Positions 45,185-53,847 of a DNA stretch of 64,000 nt are shown here, in pieces. Origin of the DNA: UBA4722 sp044221135 (lineage in GTDB: Bacteria > Pseudomonadota > Gammaproteobacteria > DSM-16500); the NCBI GenBank assembly GCA_044221135.1, contig JBGAPT010000002.1:62001-126000 (forward strand), written 5' to 3'. The notes under the pieces are model-generated. The model did no database searches, was not told the origin of the DNA, and was given only the letters and a program-made list of their open reading frames with translations. How positions within the stretch are numbered: position 1 is the first letter of the stretch; the number at the start of each line of letters is the position of its first letter. The position numbers were made by a program, and so were the translations under genes.

Positions 45185-46029
45185 TGGAAGATGATTCTAA
45201 ATTAGCGCATTCTAAACACCGCACTTGGCTTGAACGCTTGAGTGATCTGTTAGTACGCGAACCTAAAGACCGAGAACAATTAATGGAAATATTACGTGAT
45301 GCAGGTGAGCGCGATATCTTAAGCGCAGATATGCTGCATATGATTGAAAGCGTATTACAAGTTGCTGAAATGCATGTACGCGATGTCATGATTCCCAAAG
45401 CTCAAATGATCATGATTGAAAGCAGCAGTGCATTAGATGCAGTACTGCCGCTTGTTATTGAATCAGGCCATTCACGCTTTCCGGTTATAGACAGCACAAG
45501 CCATGATGTCATTGGTATATTACTTGCTAAAGATTTAATTAAATATTGCTTCAATTTCAATAAAGAAATGGGTCCGTTTGACATGCATCAAATTATGCGC
45601 TCTGCGATATTCGTTCCACAAAGCAAACGATTAGATGTATTACTCCGCGAATTTCGTGTCAGCCATCACCATATGGCTATTGTGATTGATGAGTATGGTC
45701 ATGTTGCAGGTTTAGTCACTATTGAAGATGTGTTAGAAGAAATTGTAGGTGAAATTGAAGATGAATATGACACCGAAGAAGATGATGAAATTAAGAAACA
45801 AGCGGATGGTTCTTATATCATAAAAGCCACTACACCTATAGATGATTTCAATGAATATTTCGATTCAGAATTAAGCGATGAAGAATTTGATACCATTGGC
45901 GGCCTGGTGTTACAAGGTTTTGGTCATCTACCTAAACGAGGCGAAGTATTAAAAATTGAAAACTTCCGTTTTAAAGTAGTACACAGTGACAACCGTCGGA
46001 TTCATTTACTGGAAACCACTAAAGAGTAA
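45184..46029 (+). CDS. corC: CorC/YbeX family protein (CBS-domain, magnesium/cobalt-related)
   Basis: 281 aa, soluble, with two CBS domains (about 65-185, VRDVMIPKAQMIMIE and IGILLAKDLIK, then HHMAIVIDEYGHVAGLVTIEDVLEEIVGEIEDE) and a C-terminal CorC_HlyC domain (DDFNEYFDSEL, DTIGGLVLQGFGHLPKRGE). The family is linked to Mg/Co efflux and ribosome-related functions. Translationally coupled to ybeY. Confidence 0.93.
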   Translation: MEDDSKLAHSKHRTWLERLSDLLVREPKDREQLMEILRDAGERDILSADMLHMIESVLQVAEMHVRDVMIPKAQMIMIESSSALDAVLPLVIESGHSRFPVIDSTSHDVIGILLAKDLIKYCFNFNKEMGPFDMHQIMRSAIFVPQSKRLDVLLREFRVSHHHMAIVIDEYGHVAGLVTIEDVLEEIVGEIEDEYDTEEDDEIKKQADGSYIIKATTPIDDFNEYFDSELSDEEFDTIGGLVLQGFGHLPKRGEVLKIENFRFKVVHSDNRRIHLLETTKE

Positions 46030-46035
46030 CAGACC

Positions 46036-47211
46036 ATGTCTAAACCTGTTTTTCATTGGGACGATCCTTTTTTCTTCGAACAACAACTCACTGCTGAAGA
46101 ACGCCTGATTCGCGATGCAGCTCACGCTTATGCGCAAGATAAATTACAACCGCGGATACTCGATGCTTTTCATAATGCTTATTTTGACCGTGAAATCATG
46201 AGTGAAATGGGGCAGGCTGGCTTTTTAGGGGCTACCATTCAAGGTTATGGATGTGCAGGAATTAATGCTGTTTCATATGGTTTGCTAACACGAGAGATTG
46301 AGAGAGTCGACTCTGGATATCGTTCTGCACTCAGTGTTCAATCCAGTTTAGTCATGCATGCCATTCATACGTATGGTTCAGAAGAACAACGCCAAAAATA
46401 TTTACCTAAACTTGCTACAGGTGAATGGATAGGTTGTTTTGGTTTAACTGAACCTAACCATGGTTCTGATCCCAATAGCATGGAATCACATGCTAAATCT
46501 ACTCAAGGTGGATATCTCTTAAAAGGCAATAAAATGTGGATTACAAATTCACCTATCGCGGATATTTTTATTGTCTGGGCTAAAAATGATAAAGGCCGTA
46601 TTCGCGGCTTTATTTTAGAAAAAGAAATGCCAGGATTATCAGCACCTGCTATGCATGGAAAAATGAGTATGCGTGCATCGCTTACAGGTGAAATTGTAAT
46701 GGATAATATCTTTGTATCCACTGAACAAGAACTGCCAAATGCCGATGGTCTCTCTGGCCCTTTAGGTTGTTTGGATAACGCACGTTTCGGTATTGCTTGG
46801 GGTGTTTTGGGTGCCGCAGAATTTTGCTGGCATGCAGCAAGACAATATGCCTTAGATCGTAAACAGTTTGGCAAAGCATTGGCTGCAAATCAACTCATTC
46901 AAATCAAATTGGCGACTATGCAAACGCAAATTAGTTTAGCACTGCAAAGCTGTTTGCGTGTAGGTCGCTTAAAAGAAGAAGGCCATGTCGCATCACAAAT
47001 GATTTCTCTTATCAAACGCAATTCAACACTCATTGCACTCGATATTGCACGTGAAGCGAGAGACATTCATGGCGCCAATGGCATTATGGAAGAGTTTCAT
47101 GTCATCCGACACATGTTAAATCTTGAAACCGTTAAAACTTATGAAGGAACTGAAGATATACATGCTTTAATTTTAGGACAAGCACAAACAGGTCTATCTG
47201 CATTTGCATAA
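46036..47211 (+). CDS. gcdH: Glutaryl-CoA dehydrogenase (acyl-CoA dehydrogenase family)
   Basis: FAD enzyme that oxidises and decarboxylates glutaryl-CoA to crotonyl-CoA in lysine and tryptophan breakdown. 391 aa. The catalytic base is E370 in TYEGTEDIHALILG, the same number as in the human enzyme. LTEPNHGSDPNSM, ITNSPIADIFIVWAK and DNARFGIAWG are characteristic of GcdH rather than of short- or medium-chain dehydrogenases. It lies 6 nt after corC and 15 nt before an FAD oxidoreductase, suggesting one transcript. Confidence 0.93.
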   Translation: MSKPVFHWDDPFFFEQQLTAEERLIRDAAHAYAQDKLQPRILDAFHNAYFDREIMSEMGQAGFLGATIQGYGCAGINAVSYGLLTREIERVDSGYRSALSVQSSLVMHAIHTYGSEEQRQKYLPKLATGEWIGCFGLTEPNHGSDPNSMESHAKSTQGGYLLKGNKMWITNSPIADIFIVWAKNDKGRIRGFILEKEMPGLSAPAMHGKMSMRASLTGEIVMDNIFVSTEQELPNADGLSGPLGCLDNARFGIAWGVLGAAEFCWHAARQYALDRKQFGKALAANQLIQIKLATMQTQISLALQSCLRVGRLKEEGHVASQMISLIKRNSTLIALDIAREARDIHGANGIMEEFHVIRHMLNLETVKTYEGTEDIHALILGQAQTGLSAFA

Positions 47212-47226
47212 GAGTAAGAGGTTGTC

Positions 47227-48429
47227 ATGAAAAAAATCGTTCAAACTGATATTGCTATTATTGGTGGTGGTATCGCAGGATTATGGTTATTAAATCGTTT
47301 ACGACAATCGGGCCTTTCAGTCATTCTACTAGAATCAGGCAGTTTAGGGGGAGGGCAAACACATAAAGCACAAGGGATCATTCATGGCGGCATGAAATAT
47401 GCATTACATGGTCAATCTACATCAGCTGCGCAAGCGATTGCTGATATGCCCGTCATTTGGAAAGAGTGTTTGCAAGGGCGTGGTGAAATTGATTTATCGA
47501 ATGTACCCATTCTGTCAAATCAACACTATCTTTGGTCAACTGGTTCACTTACCTCAAAAATAGCGGGATTCCTCGCAGGAATGACTTTAAAAAGCCATAC
47601 AAAAGCATTGTCTAAAAAAAATTTTCCAGAAATATTCCAGCATCCGCAATTCGATGGACAAGTGTATTCTGTTGATGAAACTGTCATTGACGTATATGCA
47701 TTGTTACGCGAACTCATGATGCCCAATCAAGATATTATTTTTAAAATCGATCCTATGGAAGAAAATCAACTTGTATTGGATGAGAAAGATCGCTTAGTTT
47801 CGCTTGAAATTCATGCTGCACCGATGCAAACAGTGCAAGTCGCCGCACAAAAATATATTTTTACTGCGGGTGAAGGCAATGAATTAATATTAAAAAAATT
47901 AAAACATCATACACTCGGTATTCAGCGCCGGCCTTTGCATATGGTGATAGTCAAACATGATTTTGATTATCCTTTATATGCGCATTGTTTAGGTTTGGGT
48001 GCCACGCCCCGTTTAACCATCACTACTCACAAAGCACAAGACGGCAAATCGATCTGGTATTTAGGCGGGCAAATTGCTGAAGAAGGCGTAAAATTAAGCG
48101 CTGAAGAACAAACGCAGGTCGCTAAAGACGAATTAAAAGAATTATTTCCCTGGCTTGATTTTTCTAAAGCCAAATTTACCAGTTTTTATGTAAACCGAGC
48201 GGAGAATTTACAGCCTCATGGCCATCGTCCTGACTCTTGCTACTTACAAGAAATTGAAAATATGATTATTGCTTGGCCCACCAAATTAGCATTTGCACCC
48301 TTGCTTGCTACAGAAATCATGCAATGTTTATCAAATGAAAATATCATACCTTGTATTGCGGATATACGGGAACTTCGCGCTTGGCCTATTCCCGCTCTTG
48401 CAAAACCAATATGGGATATATACCCATAA
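47227..48429 (+). CDS. FAD-dependent oxidoreductase (DAO/glycerol-3-phosphate dehydrogenase-like)
   Basis: 400 aa. The N-terminal Rossmann motif IIGGGIAGLWLLNRL (11-25) and the ESGSLGGGQTHKAQGIIHGG segment place it in the DAO superfamily. The C-terminal half contains IQRRPLHMVIVKHD and YVNRAENLQPHGHRP. A substrate such as 2-hydroxyglutarate or glycerol-3-phosphate is possible but not decidable; linkage to gcdH hints at organic-acid metabolism. Its last four codons and stop lie inside the left arm of palindrome 3, so that element supplied part of the coding end. Confidence 0.8.
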   Translation: MKKIVQTDIAIIGGGIAGLWLLNRLRQSGLSVILLESGSLGGGQTHKAQGIIHGGMKYALHGQSTSAAQAIADMPVIWKECLQGRGEIDLSNVPILSNQHYLWSTGSLTSKIAGFLAGMTLKSHTKALSKKNFPEIFQHPQFDGQVYSVDETVIDVYALLRELMMPNQDIIFKIDPMEENQLVLDEKDRLVSLEIHAAPMQTVQVAAQKYIFTAGEGNELILKKLKHHTLGIQRRPLHMVIVKHDFDYPLYAHCLGLGATPRLTITTHKAQDGKSIWYLGGQIAEEGVKLSAEEQTQVAKDELKELFPWLDFSKAKFTSFYVNRAENLQPHGHRPDSCYLQEIENMIIAWPTKLAFAPLLATEIMQCLSNENIIPCIADIRELRAWPIPALAKPIWDIYP

Positions 48430-48600
48430 CATCTCAAGATACGATTTTTAACGCTCGTCTTACTTCGAATTTGAAACTTTTTTCAATTAAAAAAACCTCA
48501 CAATACAATGAATATTACTCGGATTTTTTAATTGAAAAAAGATTTAACTTCTCGTAAGCTGAACATTAAAATCTCGCATCTTGAGATGTTATGGGTATAT
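48418..48600. repeat. Long imperfect palindrome 3 (about 183 bp)
   Basis: Outer arms begin and end with ATATACCCATAACATCTCAA and its complement. Inner arms share TTTTTTCAATTAAAAAA. The centre is AATAC-AATGA-ATATT with CCTC and CTCGG flanks, resembling the centres at 21088 and 60965. It spans the 3' end of the FAD oxidoreductase and the leader of the aldo/keto reductase. Confidence 0.9.
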
Positions 48601-48607
48601 TACTCAC

Positions 48608-49402
48608 ATGATACAAAAAATGATGCTCGGTAATACAAACATTTCTGTCAGTCAGATTGGCTTAGGTACAGTTAAATTTGGTCGCAACGAAAAAATTAAT
48701 TATCCAGAAACATTTGCTTTACCCAGTGATAAAGAAATCCTTACATTACTCGATTGCGCTCAAACGTTAGGTATTAATATATTGGATACAGCACCCGCCT
48801 ATGGCACCAGTGAAGAGCGTTTAGGAAAACTACTTAACAGCCAACGTCAAAATTGGGTACTTTGTACTAAAGTGGGAGAAGAATTTATTCATGGTGAATC
48901 ATTTTTTGATTTTTCTGCTGTTAGCTTGCGTAAAAGTATTGAGCGCAGCTTAAGACGCTTACACACAGATTATTTAGACATCGTCTTGGTACATTCTAAT
49001 GGTGAAGATAAAAAAATCATTGAACAGGATGCTGTATTTTTAACATTAGCTGATTTAAAACAAGCAGGCCTCGTTCGCGCTTTCGGCATGTCAACTAAAA
49101 CTATTGAAGGTGGATTATTAGCAGTAGATCAATCTGATGTAATCATGGTGACCTATAATCCTGCCTACACAGTTGAGCAACCTGTGATTGCTTATGCACA
49201 TCAGAAAAAGAAAGGGATCTTCATTAAGAAAGCACTGGCCAGTGGACATTTGCAAAAAATTGCTAATCAGGATCCCATTCAAACAGCCATGCAATTCATT
49301 TTTCAAGAACCGGGGGTGAGTAGTGTGATCTTGGGCACACTGAACCCAGCGCATTTAACATATAATGTGGAGTGCGCGCAACGCGCGCTCTTAGTGTTAT
49401 AA
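48608..49402 (+). CDS. Aldo/keto reductase
   Basis: NAD(P)H-dependent carbonyl reductase, 264 aa from the ATG at 48608. An upstream in-frame ATG at 48581 would add nine residues encoded by the arm of palindrome 3 and is rejected; ATG 48620 is also possible. The catalytic set is D60 and Y65 in ILDTAPAYGTSEERLG and K88 in CTKVG, with a His in VLVHSNG. The C-terminal cofactor region PGVSSVILGTLNPAHL is kept. It is shorter than the typical 310 aa. Substrate unknown. Confidence 0.85.
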   Translation: MIQKMMLGNTNISVSQIGLGTVKFGRNEKINYPETFALPSDKEILTLLDCAQTLGINILDTAPAYGTSEERLGKLLNSQRQNWVLCTKVGEEFIHGESFFDFSAVSLRKSIERSLRRLHTDYLDIVLVHSNGEDKKIIEQDAVFLTLADLKQAGLVRAFGMSTKTIEGGLLAVDQSDVIMVTYNPAYTVEQPVIAYAHQKKKGIFIKKALASGHLQKIANQDPIQTAMQFIFQEPGVSSVILGTLNPAHLTYNVECAQRALLVL

Positions 49403-49528
49403 CCACTCATCGCATTGCTAGCATTCTTCCAGCGAAATTGGCCTCCTACAAACCGCGTGAGAAAACGACGCGAGAGAAACAAATTATTATTAATTTTTCA
49501 TTTTAATCAGTAAGTTATAGCTGAAAAA

Positions 49529-49556
49529 TTGCTTTCTTTTATTCGTCACCTATACT
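49529..49556 (+). promoter_or_regulatory. Promoter of the 286-aa membrane protein
   Basis: TTGCTT (49529-49534), a 16-nt spacer and TATACT (49551-49556), 50 nt before the start codon. AGGAG follows at the right distance for translation. Confidence 0.5.
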
Positions 49557-49605
49557 CATCGTATGTCTTCCTATACTTGCTTTAACTCATGAATAGGAGA
49601 AAAAA

Positions 49606-50466
49606 ATGAACCCACGAAAAGAAGAAGGTTTTTTTACACGGTTTGCCAAAAACTTTGAATACCTTTTCAAAGCATTCTCTCCTCTTTATAGAGCAATCAA
49701 CGCAATAACACAAACTGTATTTGGGCCTTTAGCTCGTTTTGTTAACGGCTTTAGTGAGTTAGCAAAAGAAACAACTGGGCCAATGAAATATGTCTATCAG
49801 GGAATTAATATTGGTTTTATAGGACTCGCTGGCTATGCAGTGATTACCTTGACTCCAGCCGCATTATCAGCCGCCGGATGGGCTGCAGCAGGATTAACAA
49901 CAGCAAGTTGGGCCAAAAACACCGTCTATCCCGCCATAATAGACTATAGAGATTACGTAGCAAAAAGAGATGCTCCAGATGCCAGGGATGATCTTCAAAC
50001 ATTAAAAGAGCGTTCCGATCAATCTTGGAATGATGTCAAATGGGGATTGGTACCTGTCGTTGGCTTCACCCTGCTCCCTTTAAGCACTGTTGCACTTGCA
50101 ACAACCTATGCTGCGAGTTTTGCATTACCTTTCGTTGGACTTGGCGGAACAGGTTTAGTTATTTTAGCCGCAGCCAGAGCGGAAATAATGCAATTTGTTT
50201 TTCCCTCAGCAGAAACAGAAACCGTGAGGGCTAGCTCGACAGAAGAAACGGCTAAACCACGAGGAATGTCCGTTACTTCGATCTTGACTTCTTTATCCAC
50301 TGCCTCTACTAAAAGACCTTCACCCACGGCTGCATTAAGCTCTTCTAGTAATCCTTCAAGTACAGCTAAACTATGGGCAAAACCTCCTGCACCAGATACC
50401 TTTATGAATGATGAAACCTTAGATGCAAGCAAAACATCCCGCCCAAAGCAAGACTCTAAAAAATAA
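49606..50466 (+). CDS. Unknown 286-aa membrane protein with disordered tail (candidate effector)
   Basis: No family recognised. A basic aromatic N-terminus (1-60) is followed by a hydrophobic hairpin (about 66-100), a polar stretch with RDAPDARDDLQTLKER (about 121-143), a second hydrophobic hairpin (about 146-190), and a Ser/Thr/Pro-rich tail (201-286) ending in KK. No signal peptide. The gene has its own promoter and AGGAG site and sits alone between the aldo/keto reductase and cca. The layout, with a hairpin-anchored body and free tail, is seen in host-membrane-inserted effectors; that is inference. Confidence 0.7.
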   Translation: MNPRKEEGFFTRFAKNFEYLFKAFSPLYRAINAITQTVFGPLARFVNGFSELAKETTGPMKYVYQGINIGFIGLAGYAVITLTPAALSAAGWAAAGLTTASWAKNTVYPAIIDYRDYVAKRDAPDARDDLQTLKERSDQSWNDVKWGLVPVVGFTLLPLSTVALATTYAASFALPFVGLGGTGLVILAAARAEIMQFVFPSAETETVRASSTEETAKPRGMSVTSILTSLSTASTKRPSPTAALSSSSNPSSTAKLWAKPPAPDTFMNDETLDASKTSRPKQDSKK

Positions 50467-50584
50467 TTAATTAGTCGCTCGCGAGAAATTCGTTTTTGTC
50501 ATTCTAATATTGCTCTCTGTGCCAACTCATTTTTCTCGCGTATGATTAACTCATCTTACTCGACTTTAGGCTGCTATCATCTTC

Positions 50585-51667
50585 ATGAAAACTTATTTAG
50601 TCGGCGGTGCCATCCGCGATCAATTATTAGGCCTGCCCGTCAAAGAAAAAGACTGGGTAGTCGTGGGTACTACAGTGGATGAGATGCTACAAGCAGGATT
50701 TCGTCAGGTAGGAAAAGATTTTCCTGTATTTCTGCACCCCAAAACAGGAGAAGAATATGCTTTAGCGCGCACCGAACGCAAAGTAGGTCGCGGCTATACT
50801 GGATTTACATTTGATACCTCACCCACTGTGACACTCGAAGAAGATTTAAAACGACGCGACCTCACAATCAACGCCATGGCACAAGCACCTACAGGCGAAA
50901 TTATTGACCCTTATCACGGTCAAGCAGACTTAGAAAAAAAAATCTTACGCCATGTTTCACTCGCTTTTACAGAAGATCCCGTACGAATCTTACGCGTCGC
51001 ACGTTTTAATGCCCGTTTCGGTTTCGATATAGCGCCTGATACTCTCTTGTTGATGCGAAAAATGGTTGCGCAAGGAGAAGTCGATGCGCTCGTCGCTGAA
51101 CGGGTCTGGAAAGAACTTGAACGTGCTTTATTAGAACAGCATCCTGAAAAATTTTTTGCTGTATTAGCAGCCTGCAATGCATTAGCTATATTATTCCCTC
51201 AAATTATAGCGTCAGGCACTGGATTAATCGCTCTAAGCCAAGCCGTAAAAATCTCATCTAGCACCCAAGTACGTTTCGCCGCATTACTGCATACGCTATC
51301 TGAAAACGAGATTAAACTACTTTGCGACCGTTATCGCGTACCGACTGATTACCGAGAAATGGCTATCTTAGCCTCCAAATACTTACCACACTATCAAGAT
51401 GCAAAAAACTTAACTGCCGATGACTTGCTTAATCTCTTACTTGCCACCGATGCATTCCGCCGTCCTAGTCGATTCAATGATTTCTTGCTAGCTTGCGCTG
51501 CCTGTTCATCTCAGCCAACAACAGACTGGCTACTTGCTTGCTATCATGTCGTTAAAACAACAGAAATCAACGAATTGACTGCACATTATCAAGGCCAAGA
51601 ACTCGCTCAAAAAATTAAAGAAAAGCGTTACCACGCTATCCAATTATGGCTAAAAAAATCTCACTAA
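50585..51667 (+). CDS. cca: CCA tRNA nucleotidyltransferase with reduced HD region
   Basis: Adds or repairs the tRNA 3' CCA end. 360 aa against 412 in E. coli. The class II polymerase core is intact: YLVGGAIRDQLLG, the carboxylate pair in KEKDWVVVG, YALARTERKVGRGYTGF and RRDLTINAMA. The E. coli HD phosphohydrolase motif CHDLGKG reads LHTLSEN here, and the His-rich segment after it is deleted, so the phosphatase and 2',3'-cyclic phosphodiesterase activities are probably absent while nucleotide addition is kept. Confidence 0.93.
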   Translation: MKTYLVGGAIRDQLLGLPVKEKDWVVVGTTVDEMLQAGFRQVGKDFPVFLHPKTGEEYALARTERKVGRGYTGFTFDTSPTVTLEEDLKRRDLTINAMAQAPTGEIIDPYHGQADLEKKILRHVSLAFTEDPVRILRVARFNARFGFDIAPDTLLLMRKMVAQGEVDALVAERVWKELERALLEQHPEKFFAVLAACNALAILFPQIIASGTGLIALSQAVKISSSTQVRFAALLHTLSENEIKLLCDRYRVPTDYREMAILASKYLPHYQDAKNLTADDLLNLLLATDAFRRPSRFNDFLLACAACSSQPTTDWLLACYHVVKTTEINELTAHYQGQELAQKIKEKRYHAIQLWLKKSH

Positions 51668-51764
51668 ACTTTACTGCTACATCATGCCAGCCGCCTTTGT
51701 CTTGACTTTATCTCAACGCTACTTTAACGTAACTCCTCTTTAGATTAAGTTAAGGAATCCCTCC

Positions 51765-52559
51765 ATGAAAACGAATCCAATGATAAGCCTTGGCTTGGCT
51801 TGTTTGTTAGCCTCTAGCATTGCCGTGAGTGCACAAACCGCTAGCAATACGACAAGTCCAGCACAAAAAAAACAGATTGAAGGTGTTGTTCATGATTACA
51901 TCATTCAGAACCCTGAAATTGTTATTCAATCACTACAAGGTTATCAACAAAAACAGATTGCTGAGCAATCGAAGAAATTTGAAAAAATCCAACAAAACTC
52001 CCCTAAATTTGCTAACCAGTTATTTCATCAAACAACTGATCCAACCACGGGTAATCCGAACGGCGCTGTAACGGTCGTCGAGTTTTTTGACTATCAATGC
52101 CCTCACTGTATTGATATGACAGCCACACTCGAAAGTTTAATTAAAGCGAATCCTAACGTACGAGTGGTTTTCAAAGAGTTCCCTATTCGTGGCCCTATGT
52201 CTGAAGTCGCTACCCGAGCTGCCTTAGCCGCTCAAAAACAAGGTAAGTATTTCCCATTCCATTTAGCGTTAATGACTTCCAAAACAGAACCCTTAACCGA
52301 AAATGCGATTTATGAACTTGCCAAGACAGCCGGTCTCGATGTCGACCAGCTTAAAAAAGACATGAAAGACAAAACTGTTGATCAACAAATTAAAACCAAC
52401 TATCAATTGGCTAAAGATTTGGAAATCATGTTTACGCCTGTTTTCTTTGTCGCTAAAAGCGATGTATCAACAAGTGCAAAACCCGAAGCAATAGCCTTTC
52501 TTCCTGGACGTGTTTCCCTTGAGGTATTGACTGATGCTGTGAAAAAGACAGGCGGCTAG
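51765..52559 (+). CDS. Com1-like DsbA-family thioredoxin-fold exported protein
   Basis: 264 aa. A signal peptide (1-22, cleavage near VSA-QT) leads to a helical region typical of DsbA-like Com1 of Coxiella (IIQNPEIVIQSL), then the thioredoxin fold with the active site CPHC at 112-115 in VEFFDYQCPHC and a cis-Pro loop (FTPVFF). FKEFPIRGP and AALAAQKQGKYFPFH match DSBA oxidoreductases. Probably a disulfide oxidase or isomerase in the periplasm or outer membrane. Similarity in plan to Com1 is the main hint towards Coxiella-like relatives. Confidence 0.87.
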   Translation: MKTNPMISLGLACLLASSIAVSAQTASNTTSPAQKKQIEGVVHDYIIQNPEIVIQSLQGYQQKQIAEQSKKFEKIQQNSPKFANQLFHQTTDPTTGNPNGAVTVVEFFDYQCPHCIDMTATLESLIKANPNVRVVFKEFPIRGPMSEVATRAALAAQKQGKYFPFHLALMTSKTEPLTENAIYELAKTAGLDVDQLKKDMKDKTVDQQIKTNYQLAKDLEIMFTPVFFVAKSDVSTSAKPEAIAFLPGRVSLEVLTDAVKKTGG

Positions 52560-52595
52560 AAAGAAGTCATTGCATATAAAATATAATCCTCCACA

Positions 52596-52614
52596 CCCCG
52601 CACTTGTTGTGGGG
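52596..52614. terminator. Possible bidirectional hairpin between com1-like and ygfA
   Basis: CCCCGCA (52596-52602) and TGTGGGG (52608-52614) form a 7-bp stem with one G-T pair between two convergent genes. There is no T-tract on either side, so termination is uncertain. Confidence 0.3.
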
Positions 52615-52634
52615 TCTGAGATTAAAATCATAAA

Positions 52635-53192
52635 TTAATCACTATTTAATAAATACACTTGTTTTTCCGTTAAAACCCCATCAAGCATGACATCCCAAAA
52701 ATCATTAGGTACTGCTTCAATTTTTTGAAATTCATACCCCAAACCCAGCAAAAATGGCTGATCTGTCACACCTTCATTTTTAAATGCAAATGTACGATCA
52801 TAATAGCCCCCTCCCATCCCCACCCGGTGTTGCTGCCTATCAAACGCAACCAAAGGAACAATCACCAGATCCAATTTGTCAGCCGCAAGTCTATGACCCT
52901 GTATCGGCTCAAAAATGTTATAACGATTTAACTGCAAAGGATCGTCCAACTGGTATGCCACAAATTCCAATGATTGTTTTTTTTGAGTAGACAAAACTGG
53001 CAAATAACATGTTTTCCCGGACTGCCAAACTTTCTGAATAATAGCCATACAATCCAATTCATCTGTTTGCGCAAGATAACAGGCAATAGATTGGCTGGTA
53101 TGAAAAAGAGGATTTGTGACTAATAGCTGGCTTGCTGCCCGACTTGCCAAGATGCGTTGTTCAGGCATGATGGCACGACGTTTAATCAGCAA
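52635..53192 (-). CDS. ygfA: 5-formyltetrahydrofolate cyclo-ligase
   Basis: ATP-dependent conversion of 5-formyl-THF to 5,10-methenyl-THF. At least 185 aa. LVIVPLVAFD and the signature GMGGGYYDRTF are intact. The conserved N-terminal stretch reads EIRKNLLIKRRAI, of which the part before LLIKRR lies upstream of the first standard start codon (TTG 53192). No ATG, GTG or TTG occurs between that and the upstream stop, so the true start may be a rare codon (ATT 53204 or CTG 53222) or the TTG. It follows zapA as in most gammaproteobacteria, without the 6S RNA gene in between. Confidence 0.9.
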   Translation of the reverse strand: MLIKRRAIMPEQRILASRAASQLLVTNPLFHTSQSIACYLAQTDELDCMAIIQKVWQSGKTCYLPVLSTQKKQSLEFVAYQLDDPLQLNRYNIFEPIQGHRLAADKLDLVIVPLVAFDRQQHRVGMGGGYYDRTFAFKNEGVTDQPFLLGLGYEFQKIEAVPNDFWDVMLDGVLTEKQVYLLNSD

Positions 53193-53211
53193 ATTTTTAC
53201 GAATTTCATCT

Positions 53212-53532
53212 TTATTCTGCAGGCTGCAGCTCCATTTCTACCTGTTTTACCAATGCCTTTTCTACTTTTAATTGTAATGCAGTCAAGCGCTGATTAACTG
53301 CATGCGCATGCTGATTTTTTTGCTGCTCCAAAGTTAGCAACTGATGCGCCACATTCAATGCAGTAATAATCGCAACCCGATCAAAACTTAAAATACCTGA
53401 TTCACGTATCAGACGCATTTTTTCTTCAAGATACTGCGCTGCACGTTGCAGTGCATTGATTTCTGTTTCTGGGCACCTAATTTGATACGTTTTACCCATG
53501 ATTTCAATCGAAGTATCTTTGGTATCATTCAT
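53212..53532 (-). CDS. zapA: Cell division protein ZapA
   Basis: Bundles FtsZ filaments at mid-cell. 106 aa. The N-terminal globular head has SIEIMGKTYQIRCPE, followed by LQRAAQYLEEKMRLIRE and a C-terminal coiled coil. It starts 2 nt after the ZapB-like gene, so the two are co-expressed. Confidence 0.92.
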   Translation of the reverse strand: MNDTKDTSIEIMGKTYQIRCPETEINALQRAAQYLEEKMRLIRESGILSFDRVAIITALNVAHQLLTLEQQKNQHAHAVNQRLTALQLKVEKALVKQVEMELQPAE

Positions 53533-53534
53533 TA

Positions 53535-53738
53535 TTACAACCCCTCTAGTGCTTTAAGACGCATAACCATATTTTCAATTTGAGCAACGACACTTTTCTG
53601 TTTGATTAAAAGCCGTTCTTTCTCTTCAACTAAAGATCGTTTGTCTTGTTGTACATGCTGATTAGAGATTTTCAAATATTCGAATTTTTGTAGTAGCTTT
53701 TGAATGCGTAATTCTAGATGCTGAAACAGCTCTTCCAT
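53535..53738 (-). CDS. Small coiled-coil protein, TIGR02449/ZapB-like
   Basis: 67 aa, almost entirely one coiled coil with Leu/Ile heptads and many Glu, Lys and Gln. Size, sequence style and position directly upstream of zapA match the TIGR02449 family of gammaproteobacteria, thought to act in cell division. Biochemical function is not established. Confidence 0.82.
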   Translation of the reverse strand: MEELFQHLELRIQKLLQKFEYLKISNQHVQQDKRSLVEEKERLLIKQKSVVAQIENMVMRLKALEGL

Positions 53739-53806
53739 GATAAAAACCCTTCTGGCTTGCTTAAATGTGATCTATCTTACTCTGATTAAGCTCATTGATG
53801 CAACAG

Positions 53807-53835
53807 GAGTTCCCGCTAAAAAAACGCGGGAACTC
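53807..53835. repeat. GC-rich hairpin GAGTTCCCGC...GCGGGAACTC
   Basis: Perfect 10-bp arms around a 9-nt A-rich loop, with TTTTC on the plus-strand side. It lies in the 282-nt gap between the divergent zapB-like gene and pgi, where neither gene needs a terminator, so it looks like a repeat related to those at 4048 and 63081. Confidence 0.6.
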
Positions 53836-53847
53836 TTTTCTTGTTTA

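Noticed and set aside
48581..48607. Nine-codon N-terminal extension of the aldo/keto reductase
   Set aside because: It is encoded by the arm of palindrome 3, and the reductase fold begins after the later ATG.
53193..53211. 6S RNA (ssrS) between zapA and ygfA
   Set aside because: The two coding regions are about 20 nt apart or overlap, so there is no room for a 180-nt RNA.
53807..53835. Terminator for the zapB-like gene or pgi
   Set aside because: It lies upstream of both divergent genes, so it cannot terminate either.
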